A stretch of 64,000 nt of DNA. Source: Paenibacillus sp. JZ16. Its GTDB lineage: Bacteria; Bacillota; Bacilli; Paenibacillales; Paenibacillaceae. The stretch's first letter is position 1; the number at the start of each line of letters is the position of its first letter. The DNA lies in assembly GCF_015326965.1 (NCBI RefSeq), contig NZ_CP017659.1:5088001-5152000 (forward strand). Reading direction: 5' to 3'. The notes beneath the pieces were generated by a model. The model worked only from the letters and a program-made list of their open reading frames with translations. It had not been told where the DNA came from and made no database searches. The position numbers were made by a program, and so were the translations under genes. This document shows positions 25,870-34,809 of the stretch, one piece after another.

Positions 25870-26817
25870 TTAGTCCACGGTTTTAAAAGCGTTCTTTTTG
25901 TAGTAGGCAGGAGTCGTTCCCGTATATTTCTTGAAAGTGCGGCAGAAGTAGGGAAGCTCGTTAAACCCGACCTTGAAGCATACATCGGTTACCGTGAGCT
26001 CGGGCTCCGTCAGCAGCCGCATGGCCATCCGTATCCGATAGTTGGCCAAGTACTGGCTGAAGGTCCAGCCGGTCACTTCCTTGAACCGTCGGCAAAAGTT
26101 CGTTCGGGACATCATCGTCCGCGCACAGAGATCCTCCAGCCATAGAGGCTGGTCGTAATGGTCGTGAATATATTGTACGGATTCCATAATGGGCTCACGG
26201 TACGGGGCGCTGCCGGCGGTTACCGCTGTATGCTTGCCTTGCTCGGCATGCTCGCGGTTCACGATGGCCAGCAGCTTCAGCAGATTGGCCTTCAGCAGAA
26301 TATCGAAGAATGGGCCGCGGCCTCCGAACTCGTTCAGCATTTCGGTCAGGAGCTCCTTTACGGCGAGGTCGCTGCCGCCGGTTAAGGTGATTTTGAGCGG
26401 GACACGGTCTTCGGTCGTGACAAAAGGCTTGATAAAGGAAAGGTCGAACAGCTGCGGCTTAGCCGGCATTCCCTCCAATCGCTCGTTAATGAAGGCCGGC
26501 ATGAATTCGCACCCCAGCACCTCCAGTTCTTTCCCGGGGACCATCTCCACGCGATGGACGCTGTAAGGAGGGAGCACGAATATATTGCCTTGGACCATCC
26601 GGTATTTTTGACCATAGAGCGTATGGATGAATTCGCCTTTGCTGACATACCAGATTTGAAGATAGTCATGCATATGATCGGATAAGCTCCCGAACTTTTC
26701 GGTAATGCGGTACATTTTGCAGGGCAGGCCATTCGCCATCTCCAGCTCCGACGTAAAGTAGGCGATTCCTCTTCGGGTGCATTCGGCGATATCCGGTTCC
26801 AGCCAGTGAATAGCCAT
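25870..26817 (-). CDS. AraC-family transcriptional regulator
   Basis: A 315-residue regulator with an N-terminal cupin-type ligand domain (HMHDYLQIWYVSKGEF, then GNIFVLPPYSVHRVE) and a C-terminal pair of helix-turn-helix motifs (LEDLCARTMMSRTNFCRRF and VTDVCFKVGFNELPYFCRTF), ending in the usual GTTPAYYKK. It probably activates the two oxidoreductase genes downstream when a sugar binds. GAGGAGG fixes the start at 26817 rather than 26880. Confidence 0.87.
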   Translation of the reverse strand: MAIHWLEPDIAECTRRGIAYFTSELEMANGLPCKMYRITEKFGSLSDHMHDYLQIWYVSKGEFIHTLYGQKYRMVQGNIFVLPPYSVHRVEMVPGKELEVLGCEFMPAFINERLEGMPAKPQLFDLSFIKPFVTTEDRVPLKITLTGGSDLAVKELLTEMLNEFGGRGPFFDILLKANLLKLLAIVNREHAEQGKHTAVTAGSAPYREPIMESVQYIHDHYDQPLWLEDLCARTMMSRTNFCRRFKEVTGWTFSQYLANYRIRMAMRLLTEPELTVTDVCFKVGFNELPYFCRTFKKYTGTTPAYYKKNAFKTVD

Positions 26818-27111
26818 CGTTTTTTTCCTCCTCACGTACGTTTCGATCCTGTTATTCATAGCATAACTGATTAAGGACATGAAGGAAGAGAAAAAGTTGA
26901 AAAAGTTAGCTGTTCATGCGCATTATGTCCAATGATCAATGTGATGAGGATGCCCTTTATGAAGAGGTAAACAAGTGTATTTTTTTGGCTCGGCGAGGGT
27001 CATGATCTAGAAAGTGGGACCTTCCATGTGCTGGTTCCCGTTGAAGGCGTAATTCAAAATAACTAAAGATCAAATCCCCTTTAAGCGTGCGAAGATCAAT
27101 TTTCGTACAGC
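26818..27111. other. Intergenic stretch without a supportable gene
   Basis: About 290 bases between the AraC gene and the hairpin at 27112. Only very short frames are present; the longest recognisable (26925-27005, 26 residues) has no ribosome binding site. The promoter for the AraC gene should lie here, but I could not place it with confidence. Confidence 0.5.
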
Positions 27112-27157
27112 AAAGAGCCGAGGAAACCTGAAACACAGGTAAACCTCGGCTCTTTTT
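27112..27157. terminator. Terminator near the TetR gene end
   Basis: AAAGAGCCGAGG and CCTCGGCTCTTTTTT form the outer stem, with an inner CCTG/CAGG. The T tract is stronger on the plus strand, but the hairpin also lies just after the minus-strand TetR stop. Confidence 0.7.
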
Positions 27158-27160
27158 TCG

Positions 27161-27745
27161 TTACGGGCAAAACTCCTTCAGCATCTGCTCCTTCACTTCT
27201 TCAATGGGGAAGTGCTGGGGATAGGTGGATATCATCAGCATGATGCCCTGCAGGGTAGAAGAAAAGTACAAGGAGCGCTTGCGAGGCTCGGGAACCCCGA
27301 GGCTTTCGAATATGCGGCACTGAATCTCAAATTGCCGTGCAGCCTCTTCCACAAGACGCTTGCTGTAGGGAAACAGCTCTTGATCCGCTTCGGGCTGGGT
27401 TTGAAGATGCAAGTAAAAACGGAATACTTCCGGCTGCCGATCGACGTTGTCGATGGCTTGCTCCAAAATATATTTCAGCTGATCTGCGGGTGCTTGGAGC
27501 GAAGCTGCATTCTCTATGACTTCGGCAACGCCTGCGATTCGCTCCTCGACCATAGCGGCAAGCAGTCCTTCCTTGCCTGGAAAATAGTTATAGAGCAGCC
27601 CTTTGGAAATGCCGGCTTGCTTGGCTACATCACTAATGGAAGTGGCATGGTAGCCCTGATGGATAAACAAATCCATGGCGGCTTCTAAAATTTTCTCTTT
27701 CGCCATCTGGCGTATGCGTTCGTTCTCGCTGGGTGAGCGTGGCAT
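27161..27745 (-). CDS. TetR/AcrR-family transcriptional regulator
   Basis: A 194-residue regulator. The DNA-binding domain is typical: KILEAAMDLFIHQGYHATSI, then SDVAKQAGISKGLLYNYF and PGKEGLLAAM. The C-terminal ligand domain has no recognisable specificity. It is divergent from the U32-aminotransferase-UbiA operon with about 240 bases between, so it may control that operon or only itself. No convincing palindromic operator was found in the gap. Confidence 0.85.
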   Translation of the reverse strand: MPRSPSENERIRQMAKEKILEAAMDLFIHQGYHATSISDVAKQAGISKGLLYNYFPGKEGLLAAMVEERIAGVAEVIENAASLQAPADQLKYILEQAIDNVDRQPEVFRFYLHLQTQPEADQELFPYSKRLVEEAARQFEIQCRIFESLGVPEPRKRSLYFSSTLQGIMLMISTYPQHFPIEEVKEQMLKEFCP

Positions 27746-27985
27746 AAAATCTTCATTCCTTCACGAAAGAATACCTAATCAATCTTCAATCATTTACAGA
27801 ACTTGATGAGATTTATTTTAGTATTGAATGAATGATGGGTCAATATTAAAACAGAAGCGGATCTTAAGTTGCTTCTCGGAGAATGAAGAGCATTGTGTTT
27901 TTTTCTGTGAATTAATTCACTAATAATGATTGTGAATTATGTTACAATCGAAAAAAACAACTTTGCGGATGAGGAGGAACGGACG

Positions 27986-29965
27986 ATGGCTCGTTATTTT
28001 AACGGTAAAGAAGTGGAACTGTTAGCTCCTGCCGGAACATTCGAGATATTCAAAACCGTCATTGACGCAAACTGCGATGCCGTATATTTCGGGGGACCAT
28101 CCTTGAACATGCGCATGATGCGCAAGGGCTATAACTTAAGTTATGAGGAAGTCAAAGAAGCCGTCCATTTGGCCCATGAGCGCGGTAAACGTGCTTACAT
28201 TACAGTGAACAATCTGATGGATGAGGAGGATCTGGAGGAAGCGAAGCGTTATTTCGCCTTTTTGAACGAGATTGGCCCGGATGCCATTATCGCGCAGGAT
28301 CTGGCCGTATTTCCTCTGATTCAGGAGATGAACTATACCAATATTCCGGTTCACTCCTCGGTCATGATGAATGTGCACAATCTGGAGATGATTGAAGCCG
28401 TCAAAGCATTGGGCGTTTCCCGCATCGTGGCTTCCCGGGAGATGGACCTGAAGACGGCGGAGGTGCTGCACACTAGGAGCGGAATGGAGTTCGAGTATTT
28501 TGTGCACGGTGATATGTGCACCGTTCACGGCGCTAACTGCCTGTACAGCTCCATGCTGTTCGGCAACAGCTCCAACCGGGGACGATGCATGAAGCCCTGC
28601 CGCTGGGATTATCGGGTGAAAAAAGACGGCTACCTCTATCCTACCGAGTACCCGCTTGCGGCGAAAGATATGTATATGTACGAGCATATTCCGGAGCTGG
28701 TCAAGTCTGGGATTACCAGCTTTAAAATAGAAGGACGCATGAGAGACATCGAATTTCTGCTGATGGTCGTTAATTCTTACGGAGATGCCATAGATCGTTA
28801 CATTACGGATCCGCTGGGCTTTAACCGCGAAGACGGGGCGGATACGCTGCATAAAAACCGGAAGCGCGATTTCACGACCGCTTATGCCTTTGGCAAGCCG
28901 GGACTAGCGTTCATCAATCGCCGTTATGAAGGAACAGGCAAGTTTTACAGTTCGGGGAAGGTGTTCAGCACGCCTACCGCGGAACGCGAGATGAAGGAGG
29001 AGCGGGTGCTTCAGGTGAAGGAGTCGCTTCGTCATGCGAAGCGGGAGCAGCCTTGCACGTCGATTCCGCAAATTACGGTGCATGTCAACTCGGTGGAGCA
29101 GGCCCGAGCGGCAATAGAAGAAGGCGCGGACGTCATCTATCTGACAGGCGACGTGTTCCAGCCGGATCGCCCTTTCGGTCGTGAGGATATCGAAGCTTTG
29201 ACGGCGGATAAAGGGAATGCCGAAATGATTCTTGGCATGCCGCGCATGATGAATGAGCTGCATATGGAGCAGTACCATCATTTCCTCGCCGAGGGGAAAC
29301 AGCATAAGTTTTATGGCCTGGATGGCCTGCTTGCCTCCAACATCGGTGCCATGCACAAGTTTCAATCTCTAGGGCTGCCGATGATTGCCGATTTCAGCCT
29401 GAATATATACAACCATATGGCGGCTTCGTTTTATCAGAAGCATTTTGGCATATCCAGAGTCATTCCGTCCCTTGAGCTTCAGCTCCATGATTTGACGAAA
29501 TTGCTGCGTCATCCGGAGATTCCCCTCGAGGTCATCGTCCACGGATCGCCCATCGTCATGTATCTGGAGCATGACCTGTACGCCAATGCGGCAGAGTTTG
29601 AGCCCATAGCTGAAGAGGATAACCGGTTCGTGGATAACCGACATCTCGTACTGCTTACGGATAAAGGGGAGAACCCTGTATACCGGGATGCCGCAGGGCG
29701 TAACCACTTGGCACTGGCAAAAGAGCTTTGCTTCATGCCGTTCTTGAAGGAGCTGCACGAAGCGGGCGTGAATCACTTCCGCATTGAAGGGAAGACGTAT
29801 ACGACGGAGCAGCTTCGCGGCCTGGTGCGGATATATCGTCAAGCTGCCCTGAACCTGGACTCCTGCGGCAGGCTGTATCAAGACATGACACCGATCTATG
29901 CCGGTTATACACTGGGTTCGCTCCAATTCGGCCATGCCATGCAGCTTGAGCTGACGGAAGTATGA
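27986..29965 (+). CDS. Two-domain U32-family protein, probable iron-sulfur hydroxylase
   Basis: A 659-residue member of the U32 peptidase family. The first barrel (about 1-300) carries the conserved cysteines in GDMCTVHGANC and GRCMKPCRW, which in UbiU-type relatives hold a [4Fe-4S] cluster. A second, degenerate barrel follows (about 380-650). Studied relatives are not proteases but prephenate- or cluster-dependent hydroxylases of tRNA, 23S rRNA (RlhA, similar length) or quinone rings (UbiU/UbiV). Its operon partner is a UbiA-type prenyltransferase, which makes a quinone-related role possible. GAGGAGG sets the start at 27986. Confidence 0.8.
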   Translation: MARYFNGKEVELLAPAGTFEIFKTVIDANCDAVYFGGPSLNMRMMRKGYNLSYEEVKEAVHLAHERGKRAYITVNNLMDEEDLEEAKRYFAFLNEIGPDAIIAQDLAVFPLIQEMNYTNIPVHSSVMMNVHNLEMIEAVKALGVSRIVASREMDLKTAEVLHTRSGMEFEYFVHGDMCTVHGANCLYSSMLFGNSSNRGRCMKPCRWDYRVKKDGYLYPTEYPLAAKDMYMYEHIPELVKSGITSFKIEGRMRDIEFLLMVVNSYGDAIDRYITDPLGFNREDGADTLHKNRKRDFTTAYAFGKPGLAFINRRYEGTGKFYSSGKVFSTPTAEREMKEERVLQVKESLRHAKREQPCTSIPQITVHVNSVEQARAAIEEGADVIYLTGDVFQPDRPFGREDIEALTADKGNAEMILGMPRMMNELHMEQYHHFLAEGKQHKFYGLDGLLASNIGAMHKFQSLGLPMIADFSLNIYNHMAASFYQKHFGISRVIPSLELQLHDLTKLLRHPEIPLEVIVHGSPIVMYLEHDLYANAAEFEPIAEEDNRFVDNRHLVLLTDKGENPVYRDAAGRNHLALAKELCFMPFLKELHEAGVNHFRIEGKTYTTEQLRGLVRIYRQAALNLDSCGRLYQDMTPIYAGYTLGSLQFGHAMQLELTEV

Positions 29966-30073
29966 GTTGAGCTTCGAGACGGAGTATGAGGATTAACCCG
30001 ACATAAGTCATTCGTTTGACGTATTTTCCCGGAACATGGGGAACAAGAGAACAATTCAAAGAGGTGAATATCC

Positions 30074-31381
30074 ATGACGCATGCAGATCAGACGTATATG
30101 GGTCCGGAAGCTATCGTGACAAAGCGTCGGGAATACGGCTACCCTTGCACGGCCAATTTCTATAAAGAGCCGCCCCAGATCATCAGCGGCAAGATGCATA
30201 AACTTTACGGGCATGATGGCAAAGCGTATGTCGACTTCTTTACGGGAGTGTCGGTTGTCGCCTGCGGCCACTGCAATGAAGCCATTACGGCAAGAACGAT
30301 CGAACAGCTGCAGACGCTGCAGCATACGTCAACCATTTACCTTACCCAGCCGATGGCAGATCTGGCGGAGCGGTTGGCAAACGGCGTTTTGCCTGGCAAC
30401 TTAAAGCGAACGTTCTTCGTAAACAGCGGCTCCGAAGCGAATGAAGGCGCGCTGCTTGTCGCCCGTCTGCACACGAAACGCCGCCACTTTCTGGCGCTGG
30501 ATTACGGCCTTCATGGCCGCACCTTCCTGACCATGAATGTGACCGGCATCCCGATGTGGCGTGCCGATGATTTCCTGGACCAGGAGGTGGCTACGTTTAT
30601 TCCTCGTCCCTATGATCCTGCCATGGATCAGGATGCTGCCGCTCGCCGTTCCCTGGATGCGTTGGCGAGTGTGCTCGCTGCGAAGGGAGACACCTTCGCC
30701 GCCATGATCGTGGAGCCGATCCAAGGCAACGGGGGAATGATCGTGCCGCCGGATTGGTATTTCCGTGAGCTGAAGACGATACTGGAGGAGCATGGCATTC
30801 TCCTGATTGCCGACGAAGTTCAGACGGGCTGCGGCCGCACGGGACGCATGTTCGCGATCGAGCATTACGGCATCGTGCCTGATATTCTTACCATGGCCAA
30901 GGCACTAGGCAATGGCGTGCCGATCGGCGCCTTTTCCACGACGGACGAGATTGCCGCCAGTCTGGATCGGCCTTCCGCCTCGACCTTTGGCGGCAACCCG
31001 GTATCATCCGTCACGGCGCTTGCCGTCTTGGATTACATCGAACAGCAGGGCCTGGTTGAGCGTTCCCGGCGCGTTGGCGGGCGGCTCATCGAAGGTTTGG
31101 GGGAGCTGCAAGGCCGATATAAGATAATCGCCGATGTCCGAGGCAAGGGCTTTATGGCGGGGGCCGAAATCCGTGGAGCGACCGAAGAGGAAAGCGCAGC
31201 ATGGACGGATATCATTCTGGAGCGCATGAAGGAAGAAGGATTTATTATCGGCAAAAATGGGGTGGGCCGAAACGTGCTGGCTTTCCAGCCGGCCATGATG
31301 ATTCCGGAGGAAGATATCGAGGCCATGCTCAGTGCGCTGGACAAGGTGCTGGCTGGGTTATCCCAATTCGTAAACGAATGA
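30074..31381 (+). CDS. Class III aminotransferase (AGXT2/GABA type)
   Basis: A 435-residue PLP enzyme of aminotransferase class III. Recognisable parts are FVNSGSEANEGALLVARL, the cofactor-binding GLHGRTFLTMN, the aspartate in LLIADEVQTGCGRTG and the Schiff-base lysine in MAKALGNGVPIGAFS. Relatives include alanine-glyoxylate, 4-aminobutyrate and ornithine-type transaminases; the substrate cannot be chosen. It lies about 110 bases after the U32 gene and just before the UbiA gene. AGAGGTGA precedes the ATG. Confidence 0.87.
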   Translation: MTHADQTYMGPEAIVTKRREYGYPCTANFYKEPPQIISGKMHKLYGHDGKAYVDFFTGVSVVACGHCNEAITARTIEQLQTLQHTSTIYLTQPMADLAERLANGVLPGNLKRTFFVNSGSEANEGALLVARLHTKRRHFLALDYGLHGRTFLTMNVTGIPMWRADDFLDQEVATFIPRPYDPAMDQDAAARRSLDALASVLAAKGDTFAAMIVEPIQGNGGMIVPPDWYFRELKTILEEHGILLIADEVQTGCGRTGRMFAIEHYGIVPDILTMAKALGNGVPIGAFSTTDEIAASLDRPSASTFGGNPVSSVTALAVLDYIEQQGLVERSRRVGGRLIEGLGELQGRYKIIADVRGKGFMAGAEIRGATEEESAAWTDIILERMKEEGFIIGKNGVGRNVLAFQPAMMIPEEDIEAMLSALDKVLAGLSQFVNE

Positions 31382-31393
31382 GGTTGGATTCGG

Positions 31394-32269
31394 ATGCAGA
31401 TGATGTATAAAGTCGTTCATAAGACCAAAATGTTCGGAGAACTGGTGATGTTCTCCCACACGCTGTTCTCGCTGCCCTTCGCCATCATTTCCATGATCTG
31501 GGCCGCGGACGGCGTACCGTCATGGCATGTCATGCTGTGGTCGTTGATTGCGCTGGTAGCCGCACGCAATGGAGCCAATGCCTTCAACCGCATCGCCGAT
31601 TTGAAGTTTGATGCCGCTAACCCGCGGACGGCGACTCGCCATATGCCAAGAAAACTCCTGCTGCCTCGCGAGGTGTACGTATTTGTGGCCGTTAACTTCG
31701 CCATCTTTATTCTCGCGGCGGGGATGCTGAACCCGCTCTGCCTGGGACTCTCTCCGGCAGCGATCGTGCTGATTTGCACGTACTCGTACACGAAGCGCTT
31801 CACCTGGCTGTGCCATCTGTATCTGGGCTTTACGATCGCTTCGGCTCCGATCGGGGCATGGTTTGCCGTAACGGGGCAATTCGCATTCATTCCGTTTATC
31901 ATCGGTACCGTCGTCATGCTGTGGATTGCAGGCTTTGATATCATCTATGCCACGCAGGATATCGAATTCGACCGGAGCACCGGCTTGTGGAGCATTCCCC
32001 GCGCGTTTGGGTTAGAGGGCGGACTGCTCATTTCCAGAATGCTGCACGGGATTATGATCATCCTGCTGGTTTCCCTTTACTTTATCCAAGGCTTAGGCTG
32101 GCTCTACTTGGCGGGAATTGCCGTTTCGGTGATACTGCTTGCCGTGGAGCATCGCATCATCAAGCCTTCCAGCCGCAGGCGGATGCACCTTGCCTCCTAC
32201 AACCTGAATCAGGTCATTAGCTTGACGATTCTGCTCTTTACCTTGGCCGACCAATTTGTGCTCGGATAA
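31394..32269 (+). CDS. UbiA-family polyprenyltransferase (MqnP-like)
   Basis: A 291-residue integral membrane prenyltransferase with about eight hydrophobic helices. The two aspartate-rich motifs that bind the prenyl diphosphate are NAFNRIADLKFDAANPRT and FDIIYATQDIEFD. The first has the NPRT ending typical of the UbiA-like enzyme of the futalosine menaquinone route (MqnP) and of 4-hydroxybenzoate prenyltransferases. The gene begins 12 bases after the aminotransferase stop, so they are cotranscribed. No other menaquinone gene is in the window, so the pathway assignment is tentative. Confidence 0.8.
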   Translation: MQMMYKVVHKTKMFGELVMFSHTLFSLPFAIISMIWAADGVPSWHVMLWSLIALVAARNGANAFNRIADLKFDAANPRTATRHMPRKLLLPREVYVFVAVNFAIFILAAGMLNPLCLGLSPAAIVLICTYSYTKRFTWLCHLYLGFTIASAPIGAWFAVTGQFAFIPFIIGTVVMLWIAGFDIIYATQDIEFDRSTGLWSIPRAFGLEGGLLISRMLHGIMIILLVSLYFIQGLGWLYLAGIAVSVILLAVEHRIIKPSSRRRMHLASYNLNQVISLTILLFTLADQFVLG

Positions 32270-32334
32270 AAAAACTCCCTTCGACTGCCGGCCCACTACT
32301 CGGGCCATATGGCATTCAAAGGGAGTTTGATTTT
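32270..32334. terminator. Bidirectional terminator between the UbiA and neopullulanase genes
   Basis: AAACTCCCTTCGA with its partner AAAGGGAGTTT, plus inner GGCCC/GGGCC pairing, forms a long hairpin with T-rich tails on both strands between convergent genes. Confidence 0.8.
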
Positions 32335-34081
32335 ATTGCCCGGCTTTCAAGATCGCAAAGCCGTAAGCAGGCAGCTTCACGGTCAGCTGGCCTTGCTTCG
32401 CGCTGAGGCCTTCGCCGTTCCACAGGTTCGTCCATTGCTGGTCCTGCACAGGGACGGTTATCGTGTTGCCCGCCTTGTCGTTGTTGACGGCAATGAGGAT
32501 CGTTTCGTTGTCGTCCTCGCGCAGGTAAGCGATTTTGCCGCCGTTCTTCTCGGCCTTCAAAAATTTGAAGGTTCCCGTGCGGAGAGCGGAATGCTCTTTG
32601 CGGAGCTTAATGAGCGTTTGGTAGAAATGGAACAGGTCCTTGTCATGCTTGGACTCGTCCCATTCCATGCATTTGCGGCAGCCCGGATCGTGTCCGCCGT
32701 CCATGCCGATTTCGTCGCCGTAATAGATGCAAGGCGTGCCGAAGTACGTGAACTGGAACATCGCGGCCAGTTTCATCAGGCGTTTGTCGCCGTTCGCCTG
32801 CGTTAACAGTCTTGCGGTGTCATGGCTGTCCAGCAGATTGAACATCACTTCGCTGGCTTGTCTCGGATAGCCGGCAAGCTGCTTGCCGAGCATGAACGAG
32901 AACTTCTCGGCATCGGCGGTACGGTTGATGAAGAAATCCAGTACGGCATTCGTGAACGGGTAGTTCATGACGGCGTCAAACTGGTCGCCTTCCAGCCAGA
33001 TGGAGGATTCATGCCACACTTCGCCAAGGATGTAAGCATCCGGGTTGGCTTTTTTCACGACTTGACGGAATTCGCGCCAGAAGCTGTGTCCCACCTCGTT
33101 GGCTACATCCAAGCGCCAGCCGTCGATGCCCGTTTCCTTGATCCAGTACTCGGCAGCCTTGAGCAGGTAAGCTCGGACTTCCGGATTCTCCGTGTTCAGC
33201 TTTGGCATCAGCGGCTCGAAAGCAAAGGTATCGTAAGTCGGAATGCCATCCACCACTTCCAGCGGCAGGGAGCGAACGTAGAACCAATCCTTATATTTGG
33301 AGTTCAAACCGTTCTTCTGCACGTCAACGAATGGGGCAAACGTTCTGCCGGAATGATTGAAGACCGCATCCAGCAAGACGCGGATTCCGCGCGCGTGGCA
33401 TAGATCGACCAGTTTCTTCAGCGTGTCCTTGTCGCCGAACTGCGGATCGATTTCCATATAGTCTTCAGTATCGTATTTATGGTTTGTTGTTGCCGTAAAC
33501 AGCGGCGTAAAGTAAATCGCGTTGACGCCGAGCTCGCTTAAATGGTCAAGATGGTCGATAACCCCCTGAAGGTCACCGCCGAAGAAGTTCTTCGGCGTCG
33601 GTTCGGCACTGCCCCAAGGCAAAGTGCCATCCGGGTCATTGCTTGTATCCCCATTCGCGAAGCGTTCCGGGAAGATTTGATAGAAGATCGCGTCCTTGAC
33701 CCATGCAGGCGGGTGGAAAACGTCATCCGGATTGATGAACGGGTACTCGAACAGGCGGTCCGGATTGGCCGGCGGCTCTGTCAGGAAATCATATTCGGTC
33801 ACCCAGCGCTTCTCGTCGCCCTGCTGGAGCAGGAAGCCGTATTTCAAACGGCGGTACGGAGGAGTTGCCTCGCACTCCCAATAATCGAACATTTCATCCG
33901 AGGACAGCTTGGTCATCGGAATATATTCCATCGTTTGATCCCACAGGTACTTGTCGCCTGCGAGGGCGTACACTTCGGTAAGGTCGTCTTTTTTGGTGCG
34001 GATTCTGAGATGGATGGTCGTGCCGTTATAAGCGTAGGACCAGTTTTTGCGCGGACGGTGATAGATGGCTTCCAAGAACAT
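32333..34081 (-). CDS. Neopullulanase / cyclomaltodextrinase (GH13_20, intracellular)
   Basis: A 582-residue GH13 enzyme with an N-terminal CBM34-like domain (about 1-120) and no signal peptide. GH13 regions are intact: LLDAVFNHSG, GWRLDVANEV (nucleophile), ILGEVWHE (acid/base) and NLLDSHDTAR. The order and length match cyclomaltodextrinases, maltogenic amylases and neopullulanases, which cut imported cyclodextrins and maltodextrins to maltose and glucose. It would feed maltose phosphorylase encoded 22 kb away. AAGGAGG sets the start at 34081. Its leader contains a strong terminator hairpin. Confidence 0.88.
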   Translation of the reverse strand: MFLEAIYHRPRKNWSYAYNGTTIHLRIRTKKDDLTEVYALAGDKYLWDQTMEYIPMTKLSSDEMFDYWECEATPPYRRLKYGFLLQQGDEKRWVTEYDFLTEPPANPDRLFEYPFINPDDVFHPPAWVKDAIFYQIFPERFANGDTSNDPDGTLPWGSAEPTPKNFFGGDLQGVIDHLDHLSELGVNAIYFTPLFTATTNHKYDTEDYMEIDPQFGDKDTLKKLVDLCHARGIRVLLDAVFNHSGRTFAPFVDVQKNGLNSKYKDWFYVRSLPLEVVDGIPTYDTFAFEPLMPKLNTENPEVRAYLLKAAEYWIKETGIDGWRLDVANEVGHSFWREFRQVVKKANPDAYILGEVWHESSIWLEGDQFDAVMNYPFTNAVLDFFINRTADAEKFSFMLGKQLAGYPRQASEVMFNLLDSHDTARLLTQANGDKRLMKLAAMFQFTYFGTPCIYYGDEIGMDGGHDPGCRKCMEWDESKHDKDLFHFYQTLIKLRKEHSALRTGTFKFLKAEKNGGKIAYLREDDNETILIAVNNDKAGNTITVPVQDQQWTNLWNGEGLSAKQGQLTVKLPAYGFAILKAGQ

Positions 34082-34108
34082 CGATAATTCCTCCTTAAAT
34101 AGGTAAAT

Positions 34109-34154
34109 TAAAAAAGGCACAGCCAGGACTATGAATAGCCGAGGTTGTACCTTT
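34109..34154 (-). terminator. Attenuator-like terminator in the neopullulanase leader
   Basis: On the minus strand AAAGGTACAACC pairs with GGCTGTGCCTTT, with an inner GGCTA/TAGTC stem, then TTTTTTAA. It ends about 28 bases before the start codon of a gene with no other upstream minus-strand gene nearby. Confidence 0.65.
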
Positions 34155-34223
34155 GTAAGATAACATTGCCTTTAAATTATGAGGTTTGGATCTGGTTGCT
34201 TATGAATTCATTAGCTGATTAAA

Positions 34224-34252
34224 AATATACCACGCGCTCTGAGCGTATTCAA
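34224..34252 (-). promoter_or_regulatory. Candidate sigma-A promoter of the neopullulanase
   Basis: On the minus strand TTGAAT (34247-34252) and TATATT (34224-34229) are 17 bases apart. Transcription would begin near 34216 and run through the terminator-like hairpin before reaching the gene. Confidence 0.5.
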
Positions 34253-34426
34253 GCCCCAAGTCGAAGTCGCTGATCCTGGCCTGCAACGAGGGAGACAGGG
34301 TGCGGATTTTCGTGCGGATACCGCCGGGCGGTGCAGGTCGCAAGGAAAGAGCGGGCATTTGTTGTATAATATAGGGATAAGGACAAGCCTGACAGTGACA
34401 GATACGTATTATAGGAGGACGGTCAT

Positions 34427-34687
34427 ATGCAATACGACGATCAGATGAAAAACCGGATCAAGCGGATTGAAGGACAGCTTCGCGGCATCTTGAAGATGAT
34501 GGAGGAGAACAAGGACTGCAGGGAGGTCATCACCCAACTATCCGCTTCGCGTACGGCGATCGACCGAACCATTGGCGTTGTCGTCAGCTCCAACCTGGTG
34601 GATTGTGTACGGAAGGCCGAAGAGAATGGTGAGGATACGGAGAAGCTTGTGCAGGATGCCGTTAATTTGCTCGTTAAGAGCAGATAA
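34427..34687 (+). CDS. cstR: CstR-like persulfide-sensing repressor (CsoR/FrmR family)
   Basis: An 86-residue all-helical repressor of the CsoR/FrmR (DUF156) family. The family N-terminus NRIKRIEGQLRGILKMMEE is clear. Cysteines fall at residues 31 and 60, the same numbers as the redox pair of CstR from Staphylococcus aureus. The copper-ligand histidine of CsoR is replaced by asparagine in SSNLVDC, so persulfide or polysulfide sensing is more likely than copper. A TATAAT box lies at 34375-34380. No rhodanese or sulfide-oxidation genes follow; the next gene is a CurA-type reductase. Confidence 0.8.
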   Translation: MQYDDQMKNRIKRIEGQLRGILKMMEENKDCREVITQLSASRTAIDRTIGVVVSSNLVDCVRKAEENGEDTEKLVQDAVNLLVKSR

Positions 34688-34809
34688 AGGATTAGGCACC
34701 GAACGCGAGAGCGCCGCTTGTTAAGGGGCTAGCCTTAGGGCTAGGAAATTTGTAAACGGACAAAATGGGTAAAGATAGGATGACGTTTTTTTTAAAGGAG
34801 GGTACTCAG

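Noticed and set aside
26925..27005. A 26-codon frame upstream of the TetR terminator
   Set aside because: No ribosome binding site and no conserved features visible. A neighbouring stretch (26971-27063) reads as protein-like in another frame, but is too short to support a remnant.
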